From NCBI GenBank assembly GCA_902778205.1, contig CACYWX010000105.1:1-13006 (forward strand): 13,006 nt of DNA. Reading direction: 5' to 3'. Shown here one piece after another: positions 6,263-13,006 of the stretch. Under the pieces are notes generated by a model that saw only the letters and a list, made by a program, of their open reading frames with translations, made no database searches and was not told the DNA's origin. Source of the DNA: an uncultured Ruminococcus sp. Lineage in GTDB: Bacteria > Bacillota > Clostridia > Oscillospirales > CAG-272. Within the stretch, counting starts at the first letter, position 1. Each line of letters starts with the position of its first letter. A program made the translations under genes and the position numbers.

Positions 6263-6664
6263 ATGGCGGAACTGCTTACCGCGGAAATGAAGGACCTGGT
6301 CGGAAAACTGGGGGAGCTGGTAAAGGCCGATCCCCGGAACGAATCCATCCGGCAGGCCATTGAGGACTACGAGCGGTCGGAGGACCTGAACGCCCTGATC
6401 GCGGAATACAATACCCAGCAGAGCGTGCTGGCGGACGCCTACGCCGGAGCGGACAAGCCCGACGAAGCTCTCGCCGAGGCGCTCCAGCAGAGGATCGACA
6501 GCCTGTACGAGGCCATCACCGCCCATCCGGTCTACAAAGCTTATCTGGACGCCAAGCGGGACTTTGACAGCCTCACCAACGGCATCATCGCCGAGCTCCA
6601 GTACGTGATCACCGGCGAACGCTCCTGCGGCCACGACTGCTCCTCCTGCGCGGGATGCCGCTGA
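6263..6664 (+). CDS. ricA: YlbF/YmcA-family protein, likely RicA
   Basis: The 133-residue, mostly helical, charged protein belongs to the YlbF/YmcA family. In Bacillus, RicA (YmcA) works with RicF (YlbF) and RicT (YaaT) as an Fe-S protein complex that affects RNase Y-dependent mRNA processing. Its place between miaB and mutS matches ymcA in Bacillus, which is why ricA is preferred over ricF. The C-terminus carries Cys122, Cys126, Cys129 and Cys132 in the pattern C-x3-C-x2-C-x2-C, enough to hold an Fe-S cluster or zinc. GAAAGGA (6245-6251) is the ribosome binding site, 11 bases before the ATG. It lies 54 bases after miaB and is probably in its operon. The family is clear; the exact orthologue is an inference from gene order. 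Confidence 0.82.
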   Translation: MAELLTAEMKDLVGKLGELVKADPRNESIRQAIEDYERSEDLNALIAEYNTQQSVLADAYAGADKPDEALAEALQQRIDSLYEAITAHPVYKAYLDAKRDFDSLTNGIIAELQYVITGERSCGHDCSSCAGCR

Positions 6665-6720
6665 ACGAATCGCAAATAACCGGACCGCTTCCTTCCCCGC
6701 GTGCGCGGAACACATCCGGA

Positions 6721-6744
6721 GGCAGAGCCTGCCCCCGTCTTTTT
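6721..6744 (+). terminator. Small hairpin plus T run before mutS
   Basis: GGCAG (6721-6725) and CTGCC (6729-6733) close on a 3-base loop and are followed, after CCCGTC, by five T (6740-6744). It lies just before the mutS ribosome binding site. It could act as a weak attenuator that lowers mutS expression relative to miaB-ricA. The stem is short, so efficiency is uncertain. Confidence 0.35.
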
Positions 6745-6757
6745 CAGAGGTTTGCCC

Positions 6758-9346
6758 ATGACGCCGATGATGCAGCAGTATTTTGACGTAAAGAATCAGT
6801 ACCCCGATTTCATCCTGTTTTATCGGCTGGGCGATTTTTACGAGATGTTCTTCGAGGATGCCCAGCTGGTCTCCCAGGAGCTGGACCTGACCCTCACCGG
6901 CCGGGACTGCGGCGAGGACCAGCGGGCGCCCATGTGCGGGGTCCCCTACCATTCCGCCGAGACCTACATCGGCCGCCTCATCGAGAAGGGCTACAAGGTG
7001 GCGATCTGCGAGCAGATGGAGGATCCGAAGCTGGCCAAGGATCTGGTGAAGCGCGAGGTCATCCGCATCATCACCCCCGGCACCCTCATCGAGACCGATC
7101 TGCTGAACGAGAAGTCCAACAACTACCTGGCCACGGTGTACTGCGACGGCGGCGCGGCGGGACTCTGCTTCTGCGACATCTCCACCGCCTACATCGCGGC
7201 CACGGCCTTCCGGAGCACGGGAGGGGACGAGCGGATCCTCTCCGAGCTCTCCACCTACGCGCCCCGGGAGGTCCTCATGAACCTGCCGGCCAAGGCGCTT
7301 CCGGCGGTGGCGGACCACGTGAAGAACCGCCTGAACGCCAGCCTTTCGGACGCGGCCTCGGGCTTCTTCGATCCGGACGACGCGGTGGGACGGGCGGAGG
7401 AGCAGTTCGGCGCGGAGGCGCTGGCCGGAAAGCCCCGGGTGGCCCTCATCGCCGTGGGCGCCGCCCTGAAATATCTGCGGGACACCCAGATGAAGGACTG
7501 CGCCTTTCTGAAGGAGCTGAACGTCTACGAGTCCTCCCAGTATCTGGAAATGGACGTGTCCACCCGGCGGAACCTGGAGCTGACCGAGACCATGCTGACC
7601 AAGGAGAAGCGCGGTTCCCTGCTGTGGGTGCTGGACAAAACCAACACCTCCATGGGCGCGCGCCTCCTGAAGCAGTGGATCGAGCATCCCCTGACCTCCC
7701 CGCCGGCCATTCTGAAGCGGCTGGAGGCGGTCTCCGAACTCAATGACAATTTCATGCTCCGGGAAGAGCTGCGGGACGCGCTGACTCCCGTGCTGGATCT
7801 GGAGCGGCTGATCACCAAGGTCAGCTACGGCACCGCGGGAGGACGGGACCTGCGCGCCATCGCCCAGACCATCGCCGTCATCCCGCCCCTGAAGGAGATG
7901 CTCTCCGCCCTGTCCTCCGGCGCGCTGGCCGAAATCGCCGCGGAGCTGGACGACCTCTCCGACGTGTACGAGGCCATCGACCGGGCCGTGGTGGAGAATC
8001 CCCCCTTCGTCATCCGGGACGGCGGCATTCTCAAGGACGGCTACAGCGCCGAGGTGGACGAGCTGCGGTACGTCATGCAGAACGGAAAGGACTGGATCCG
8101 GACGGCGGAGGCGGCGGAGCGGGAAAAGACCGGCATCTCCAAGCTGAAGATCGGCTACAACCGGGTCTTCGGCTACTACATCGAGACCCCCCGGTCCGCG
8201 GCCTCCCAGGTGCCGGACACCTACGTCCGCAAGCAGACCCTCTCCGACAAGGAGCGGTACATCACCGACGAGCTGAAAAACATGGAGGCCACCATCCTCG
8301 GCGCGGACGACCGGGTGAAGAGCCTGGAATACGACCTCTTCGTGGAGCTGCGGAACGCCGTGGACCGGGAGAGCGCGCGGATCCGGGCGTCGGCTCAGGC
8401 TCTGGCCAGGCTGGACGTGTTCCTGTCCCTGGCGGACTGCGCGGCCCAGAACAGCTACGTATGCCCCGCTGTGGACGCCTCCGACGTAATCGACATCAAA
8501 AACGGGCGCCATCCCGTGGTGGAGCGGTTCGTGGAGGACTCCTACTTCGTGCCGAACGACGCGTACCTCGACACCGGCGAGAGGAGACTGCTGCTCATCA
8601 CCGGCCCCAACATGGCGGGCAAGTCCACCTACATGCGCCAGACGGCCCTGATCATCCTCATGGCCCAGATCGGCTCCTTCGTACCGGCCACCTCGGCCCG
8701 GATCGGCGTCTGCGACCGGCTCTTCACCCGGGTGGGGGCGTCGGACGATCTGGCCTCCGGGCAGTCCACCTTCATGCTGGAAATGAAGGAGGTGGCCTAC
8801 ATCCTCTCGAACGCCACGAAGCAGAGCTTCATCGTATACGACGAGATCGGCCGCGGGACCTCCACCTACGACGGCATGAGCATCGCCCGGGCCGTGGCGG
8901 AGTACACCGCGGGAAAGAAGCTCGGCGCGCGCACCATGTTCGCCACCCACTACCACGAGCTCACCTCCATGGAGGGAGAGATTCCCGGCGTGGTCAACTG
9001 CAGCGTGGCGGCTAAGAAGCGCGGCGAGGACGTGACGTTCTTAAGAAAAATCGTGCCCGGACCGGCGGACGACAGCTACGGCATCGAGGTGGCACGGCTG
9101 GCGGGGGTCCCCACGGAGATCACCCGGCGGGCCAGGACCATTCTGGACGAGCTGGAGGGCAAGGAACGGCATACGGGAAGGCCGGCGAAAAAGGCCGCTC
9201 CCGCCGCGGAGGAGGGTCCCGTGTCCCTCAGCTTCGCCGACGCCGCCGCGGATCAGGTCAAGGACGCCCTTCGCAAAACCGACATCAACACCCTGACCCC
9301 CATCGAGGCGCTGAATCTGATTTATGAATGGAAGAAGCTGTTGTGA
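6758..9346 (+). CDS. mutS: MutS, mismatch recognition ATPase
   Basis: MutS binds base mismatches and small loops and recruits MutL in an ATP-dependent way. The chosen ATG (MTPMMQQYF) follows AGAGG (6746-6750) by seven bases; a longer frame from 6701 would add 19 residues without family support. The mismatch-contacting motif is GDFYEMF with Phe27 and Glu29. The clamp and lever region lies in the middle, then comes Walker A GPNMAGKST (616-624), the region STFMLEM, Walker B with Asp695-Glu696 in VYDEIGRG, and the ATHYHEL motif. The 862 residues are normal for MutS1 and all motifs are intact. It is the third gene of the cluster and is followed by mutL after an unusual gap. Confidence 0.97.
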   Translation: MTPMMQQYFDVKNQYPDFILFYRLGDFYEMFFEDAQLVSQELDLTLTGRDCGEDQRAPMCGVPYHSAETYIGRLIEKGYKVAICEQMEDPKLAKDLVKREVIRIITPGTLIETDLLNEKSNNYLATVYCDGGAAGLCFCDISTAYIAATAFRSTGGDERILSELSTYAPREVLMNLPAKALPAVADHVKNRLNASLSDAASGFFDPDDAVGRAEEQFGAEALAGKPRVALIAVGAALKYLRDTQMKDCAFLKELNVYESSQYLEMDVSTRRNLELTETMLTKEKRGSLLWVLDKTNTSMGARLLKQWIEHPLTSPPAILKRLEAVSELNDNFMLREELRDALTPVLDLERLITKVSYGTAGGRDLRAIAQTIAVIPPLKEMLSALSSGALAEIAAELDDLSDVYEAIDRAVVENPPFVIRDGGILKDGYSAEVDELRYVMQNGKDWIRTAEAAEREKTGISKLKIGYNRVFGYYIETPRSAASQVPDTYVRKQTLSDKERYITDELKNMEATILGADDRVKSLEYDLFVELRNAVDRESARIRASAQALARLDVFLSLADCAAQNSYVCPAVDASDVIDIKNGRHPVVERFVEDSYFVPNDAYLDTGERRLLLITGPNMAGKSTYMRQTALIILMAQIGSFVPATSARIGVCDRLFTRVGASDDLASGQSTFMLEMKEVAYILSNATKQSFIVYDEIGRGTSTYDGMSIARAVAEYTAGKKLGARTMFATHYHELTSMEGEIPGVVNCSVAAKKRGEDVTFLRKIVPGPADDSYGIEVARLAGVPTEITRRARTILDELEGKERHTGRPAKKAAPAAEEGPVSLSFADAAADQVKDALRKTDINTLTPIEALNLIYEWKKLL

Positions 9347-9640
9347 GGGCGGGGGCATCATCAGCAATCATAACGCCTGCCGCGCAGAGAACCGATATAG
9401 AAGTTCCTCATTCGAATTCACGGATTGATAAAAAAACCGCGGGGCTGAACCCTCAGTTTCGCCTTCTCTTTGTCGCGTCCGCGTAATGGAAGCGCGTTTT
9501 GATGTCGAAACGATTCAGCTTACGGATCAGGCCCGCGCCATCGATAGCCCCATGTTTCACCGCGAAGCGTGGGAGGCACGATTGATATCGAATACAAGGA
9601 CGAGCTTTCAGGTTATGCTATAGGGCCAAGGGGGACCCTC

Positions 9641-9681
9641 GGGGGAGGGGCACCTTCGGCCCGAGATGGTGTCCCTCCCCC
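9641..9681. repeat. 14-bp inverted repeat in the mutS-mutL gap
   Basis: GGGGGAGGGGCACC (9641-9654) pairs with GGTGTCCCTCCCCC (9668-9681) with one G-T pair. Inside the 13-base loop, TCG and CGA can extend the structure. No T run follows, so it is not a standard terminator. It may be a copy of an interspersed palindromic repeat; only a genome search can show this. Confidence 0.6.
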
Positions 9682-9710
9682 GCGCCCGTCCCGCGCAGGG
9701 ACATGATTCC

Positions 9711-9729
9711 GGAAACGCGAAGCGTTTCC
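9711..9729 (+). promoter_or_regulatory. Perfect hairpin where the mutL RBS should be
   Basis: GGAAACGC (9711-9718) and GCGTTTCC (9722-9729) form a perfect 8-bp stem around GAA, ending 10 bases before the mutL ATG. No Shine-Dalgarno sequence is visible between the hairpin and the start. The only purine-rich stretch, GGAAACG, is locked in the left arm, too far upstream to act directly. Translation may be low or depend on this structure. Confidence 0.45.
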
Positions 9730-9739
9730 TGCCTTATTC

Positions 9740-11953
9740 ATGGGAAAAATCAACCTTCTCTCCTTTGAAGTCGCCAACCTCATCGCGGCGGGCGAGGTGG
9801 TGGACCGCCCCTCCTCCGCCGTCAAGGAGCTTCTGGAAAACGCAGTAGACTCCGGCGCGACGCAGATCACCCTGGAGATCCAGCGGGGCGGCGTCACCTT
9901 CATCCGGGTGACCGACAACGGCTGCGGCATGGAAAAGGACGATCTGGTCCCCGCCATCACCCGCCATTCCACCTCCAAGATCCACACCGCCGCCGATCTT
10001 GACTCCATCCTGACCCTCGGGTTCCGGGGAGAAGCTCTGGCGGCCATCGCGTCCGTGTCCCGGCTCCGGATCTTTTCGAAGGTCCCGGGGACCCTCATGG
10101 GCGCTCTGCTGACGGCCGAGGGCGGCGAGGTGAAATCCGTGGAGGACACGGGCTGCGCCGAAGGAACCACCGTCATCGCCGAGGACCTGTTCTACAACGT
10201 CCCGGCCCGGCGGAAGTTTCTGAAAAAGGACTCCACCGAGGCCATCGCCATCGCCGCCGTGGCGGAGAAAATCGCCCTGTCCCACCCGGACGTGTCCTTC
10301 CGCTTCATCTCTGACGGGGAGTTAAAGTTCCTGACCTCCGGAAGCGGGGATTTACGGGAGGTCATGTGGGCCCTGTTCGGCAAGGACGCGGCCCGGCGTT
10401 CCCTGCCCGTGGACCGGCGGGAAAACGGCATCCGGGTCCACGGCTACGTCTGCGAATCCGACATGTTCCGCTCCAACCGGAATATGGAGAATTTCTTCAT
10501 CAACGGACGCTACATCAAATCAAAAACCGCCTCCGCCGCCCTGGAGCAGGCCTACGCCTCCAAGATCCCCGTCGACAAGTTCCCCTTCTGCGTCCTGAAC
10601 ATCGAGCTGAACCCCGCCGCCGTGGACGTGAACGTGCATCCGGCCAAGCTGGAGGTGAAGTTCGCCAACGAAAAGCTGATCTTCGACGCGGTCTACTACG
10701 CCACCCTGTCCGCCCTGGACCGTCAGGTGAACCGGCCCGCCTTCCCTCTGCCCGGCGATTCCGGATCGGATAAGGATCCCGAACCGGCGGAGGAGGTCCG
10801 GAAACCCGCGGAGAACGCCGGATCCCTCCCGAAGAACGGACCGTCCGTCCGTCCCGATCCCCGGAACGCCTTCGTCCCCATGGATAAGCGTCCCGAGAAG
10901 CCGGAGCAGGTGCGCATGACCGCCTCCGACCGCCTGCCTCCCCCGCCCGAATCCCGTCCCGAGGCCTCCCGGGAGGAGATCATCGAGGCGCACCGCCGGG
11001 CCGCGGAAAACATCCGGGGAGCCTCCGCCGCCTTTGCCGCCCACCGGACCGGAGACGGCGCGGAGCTGAGGGGAAACGGCCCCACCCCCGCCGAGATTGC
11101 CTCCGCCCTTCTGCATCTGGACGCGGCTCCCGATCCCGCCGGCAAACGGGACGAACCCGCCGGAGAGAATGAAAAAGCAGAGCGGAACGAGCGCCCGGAC
11201 GACAAACCCGATGCCGCGCAGAAGCCGGTCACGCCGGAGCCTCCCGCGCCCACAGGACAAAAGTCCGTGGAATCCGTCGGAGACGATCCCTATGCCGTAT
11301 ACGACCATGAGATCGATCCCGGCGAGATCCCGGAGTACTTCCTCATCGGCGAGGCCTTCAACACCTATCTCATCGTCCAGCTGGAGGACCGGATCCTGAT
11401 GGTCGACAAGCACGCCGCTCACGAGCGCATCCTCTTTGACGAGCTGTGCCGGAAGCTGCGCCGCCATTTCCGGGAGCGGACCCCCATGACCGGCCAGCTG
11501 CTGATGGTGCCCATGAAGGCGGAGCTGTACGCCACGGAGAGCGACGCCCTGGAGACCTACCGGGAACAGCTGGAGGCTTTGGGATACGCCTTCGAGACCG
11601 AAAAGCGGGGCGTGTCCGGAGCCTGCGCCTCCATCTCCCAGATCCCCACGGAGCTGGAGCAGGCCGAGGCGCTGGAGCTGTTCCACGTGCTGGCCTCCCG
11701 GCTCTCCGACGCCACGGGAACGGTGGAGGCCGCGGCCCGGGGATTCTTCGAGTCCCGGCTGTGGCAGGCGTCCTGCAAGGCGGCGGTGAAGGGCGGACGG
11801 ATCTACGACAGCGGCCACATGAAGTGGATCTGCGACCGGCTGCTGCAGAAGCCCGATCGTCACGGCGCGGTGGTGCGGACCTGTCCCCACGGCAGACCCG
11901 TGGCCTTCGAGATCCGCAAATCCGCCATGGACCGCCAGTTCGGAAGGACGTGA
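9740..11953 (+). CDS. mutL: MutL, mismatch repair endonuclease
   Basis: MutL links MutS to strand removal; in bacteria without MutH it nicks DNA itself. The N-terminal GHKL ATPase has Glu33-Asn34 in LLENAVDSGA, DNGCGM (59-64), TRHSTSK (74-80) and GFRGEA (94-99). A Pro/Glu/Arg-rich, probably disordered linker spans about 330-520, long for the family. The C-terminal domain has the endonuclease metal motif as DKHAAHERILFDE (556-568): Asp556, His558 and Glu562 fit DQHA(x)2E(x)4E, while Gln is Lys and the last Glu is Asp567 followed by Glu568. CKAAVKGG, CPHGRP and a C-terminal FGR complete the set. The total of 737 residues is large because of the linker. The start is fixed by the conserved MGKINLL although no ribosome binding site is seen. 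Nuclease activity is likely, not certain. Confidence 0.95.
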   Translation: MGKINLLSFEVANLIAAGEVVDRPSSAVKELLENAVDSGATQITLEIQRGGVTFIRVTDNGCGMEKDDLVPAITRHSTSKIHTAADLDSILTLGFRGEALAAIASVSRLRIFSKVPGTLMGALLTAEGGEVKSVEDTGCAEGTTVIAEDLFYNVPARRKFLKKDSTEAIAIAAVAEKIALSHPDVSFRFISDGELKFLTSGSGDLREVMWALFGKDAARRSLPVDRRENGIRVHGYVCESDMFRSNRNMENFFINGRYIKSKTASAALEQAYASKIPVDKFPFCVLNIELNPAAVDVNVHPAKLEVKFANEKLIFDAVYYATLSALDRQVNRPAFPLPGDSGSDKDPEPAEEVRKPAENAGSLPKNGPSVRPDPRNAFVPMDKRPEKPEQVRMTASDRLPPPPESRPEASREEIIEAHRRAAENIRGASAAFAAHRTGDGAELRGNGPTPAEIASALLHLDAAPDPAGKRDEPAGENEKAERNERPDDKPDAAQKPVTPEPPAPTGQKSVESVGDDPYAVYDHEIDPGEIPEYFLIGEAFNTYLIVQLEDRILMVDKHAAHERILFDELCRKLRRHFRERTPMTGQLLMVPMKAELYATESDALETYREQLEALGYAFETEKRGVSGACASISQIPTELEQAEALELFHVLASRLSDATGTVEAAARGFFESRLWQASCKAAVKGGRIYDSGHMKWICDRLLQKPDRHGAVVRTCPHGRPVAFEIRKSAMDRQFGRT

Positions 11954-11982
11954 TTTCCGGAATTGTCCTGTTCGGAAGGACT

Positions 11983-12007
11983 CTCCCTCAGTCCCTCTGA
12001 GAGGGAG
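11983..12007. repeat. Hairpin between mutL and tgt
   Basis: CTCCCTCAG (11983-11991) pairs with CTGAGAGGGAG (11997-12007) with a two-base bulge, around a 5-base loop. No T run follows, so it is a weak candidate terminator or another interspersed palindrome. The rest of the 144-base gap up to tgt shows no convincing promoter. Confidence 0.5.
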
Positions 12008-12097
12008 CCGGGAATGGATACCGCCGTACCGTTTATCCCTTTGATCATCATCTATCCTCAAACGCCCCGCGTTTGTACTTCTTTGAGAGGATTCCTC

Positions 12098-13006
12098 ATG
12101 TTTATTCTTGACAAAACCGAAGGCACCGCCCGGCGCGGACGTCTGATCACCCCCCACGGCGTCATCGAAACGCCCGTATTCATGAATGTAGCCACCTCCG
12201 CGGCCATCAAGGGCGGGGTCTCGGCCTTCGACCTGCGGGACGTGAAGTGCCAGGTCATGCTGTCCAACACCTACCATCTGCACATCCGCCCGGGGGACGA
12301 GCTGATCCACGGCCAGGGCGGCCTGCAGAAATTCACCGGCTGGAACGGTCCCACCCTGACCGACAGCGGCGGATTTCAGGTGTTCTCCCTGTCCGGGCTT
12401 AGGAAAATCAAGGAGGAGGGCGTGACCTTCGCCTCCCATATCGACGGCAAGCGGATCTTCATGGGCCCCGAGGAGAGCATGCGGATCCAGTCCCACCTGG
12501 GCTCCACCATCGCCATGGCCTTCGACGAGTGCATCGAGAATCCCGCGGAATACAACTACGTGAAGCGCTCCTGCGACCGGACCACCCGCTGGCTCGGACG
12601 CTGCAGGGCGGAGCTGGACCGGCTGAACCGGCTGGAGGACACGGTGAATCCCGGGCAGATGCTGTTCGGCATCAATCAGGGGAGCACCTACGAAAAGCTC
12701 CGCATCGAGCACATGCAGGCCATCCGGGAGCTGGATCTTCCGGGATACGCCATCGGCGGCCTGGCGGTGGGCGAGGAGACGGAGGAGATGTACCGGATCA
12801 TCGAGGCCGTGGAGCCGTACATGCCGAAGGACCGCCCCCGCTATCTCATGGGAGTGGGCACGCCGCTCAACATCGTGGAGGGCGTCTACCGGGGCGTGGA
12901 TTTCTTCGACTGCGTCATGCCCTCCCGGAACGCCCGCCACGGCAACCTCTTCACCTGGGGCGGGAAGATGAACCTTCTGAACGAGAAGTACGCGGAGGAC
13001 AGCCGT
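12098..13006 (+). CDS. tgt: tRNA-guanine transglycosylase (partial)
   Basis: Tgt swaps guanine 34 in the GUN anticodons of Asn, Asp, His and Tyr tRNAs for preQ1, the first tRNA-bound step to queuosine. GAGAGG (12085-12090) lies seven bases before the ATG. The 303 visible residues include DSGGFQ with Asp89, GGLAVGE with the base-specificity loop (219-225), and FDCVMPSRNARHG with the nucleophile Asp271. The usual bacterial length is about 370-380, so about 70 residues, including the C-terminal zinc site, lie beyond the window. It follows mutL in the same direction; a shared transcript is possible, since the gap has only a hairpin without a T run. Confidence 0.96.
   Translation, partial: MFILDKTEGTARRGRLITPHGVIETPVFMNVATSAAIKGGVSAFDLRDVKCQVMLSNTYHLHIRPGDELIHGQGGLQKFTGWNGPTLTDSGGFQVFSLSGLRKIKEEGVTFASHIDGKRIFMGPEESMRIQSHLGSTIAMAFDECIENPAEYNYVKRSCDRTTRWLGRCRAELDRLNRLEDTVNPGQMLFGINQGSTYEKLRIEHMQAIRELDLPGYAIGGLAVGEETEEMYRIIEAVEPYMPKDRPRYLMGVGTPLNIVEGVYRGVDFFDCVMPSRNARHGNLFTWGGKMNLLNEKYAEDSR

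Larger units (their letters stand above)
9347..9739. other. mutS-mutL spacer with hairpins, no recognised gene
   Basis: The first 130 bases hold an A7 run and a weak stem (CTGA/TCAG near 9450) that might end the mutS transcript. An open frame of 45 codons runs from 9486 to 9623 on the plus strand but lacks a ribosome binding site, and I do not recognise its product. The last 125 bases are GC-rich and carry two strong inverted repeats (listed separately). The look is of an inserted, partly decayed short element between two genes that usually adjoin. No clear promoter for mutL was found here. Confidence 0.5.

Noticed and set aside
6257..8956. An 899-codon minus-strand open frame opposite mutS
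   Set aside because: It is the shadow of the high-GC mutS coding frame, with Gly/Val/His-rich composition and no recognisable motifs.
9415..9435. A second CRISPR-like tail (CGGATTGATA) after mutS
   Set aside because: Only eight bases agree with the repeat handle and no CGCAC/GTGCG stem precedes it; chance similarity.
10520..12940. An 806-codon minus-strand open frame opposite mutL and tgt
   Set aside because: It spans two clearly coding plus-strand genes and their gap; its composition is that of an antisense shadow.

Overview
This window looks like the chromosome of a high-GC member of the Firmicutes, probably a gut-type clostridial lineage. The core genes lie in the order miaB, ricA-like (ymcA), mutS, mutL, as in Bacillus and Clostridia. 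The promoters are textbook sigma-A type (TTGACA, 17 bases, TATAAT), the ribosome binding sites are purine-rich, and the one tRNA carries no encoded CCA. Taxonomy below that level is inference.

Left part (1-2700), an accessory CRISPR remnant. A type I-C cas3 lies on the minus strand (2260 to 115). It is split by a frameshift at about 1231-1240, between the Walker A half and the DEAQ box. No cas5 follows within the 114 bases left in the window, which instead hold a 13-bp hairpin. Upstream of cas3 is an unusually AT-rich control region (2261-2560). It contains two good minus-strand promoters aimed at cas3, one plus-strand promoter, and a solitary, shortened type I-C repeat (2497-2525). The 17 bases after this repeat match 13 of 17 bases of a site just downstream of the distal minus-strand promoter, and that site carries a TTC PAM. 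This is the layout expected of a crRNA-like regulatory RNA (CreR type, or CreA of a CreTA pair) that would lead Cascade to repress a cas-side promoter. It is the most interesting item here.

Middle part (2700-4670). A lipoprotein solute-binding protein gene has a consensus promoter and a terminator. It too is frameshifted, near 3963-3973, apparently with coding sequence lost. It is followed by tRNA-Leu(GAG) with its own consensus promoter and terminator.

Right part (4700-13006), housekeeping. A perfect-consensus promoter starts a run of miaB (tRNA methylthiolation), ricA-like (Fe-S accessory protein), mutS and mutL (mismatch repair) and tgt (queuosine/preQ1 insertion, cut by the window end). 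The mutS-mutL gap is a 393-base region with strong hairpins and no recognised gene. mutL has no visible Shine-Dalgarno sequence; a perfect small hairpin lies where one would be expected. The genes fall into two themes, tRNA modification (miaB, tgt) and mismatch repair (mutS, mutL).
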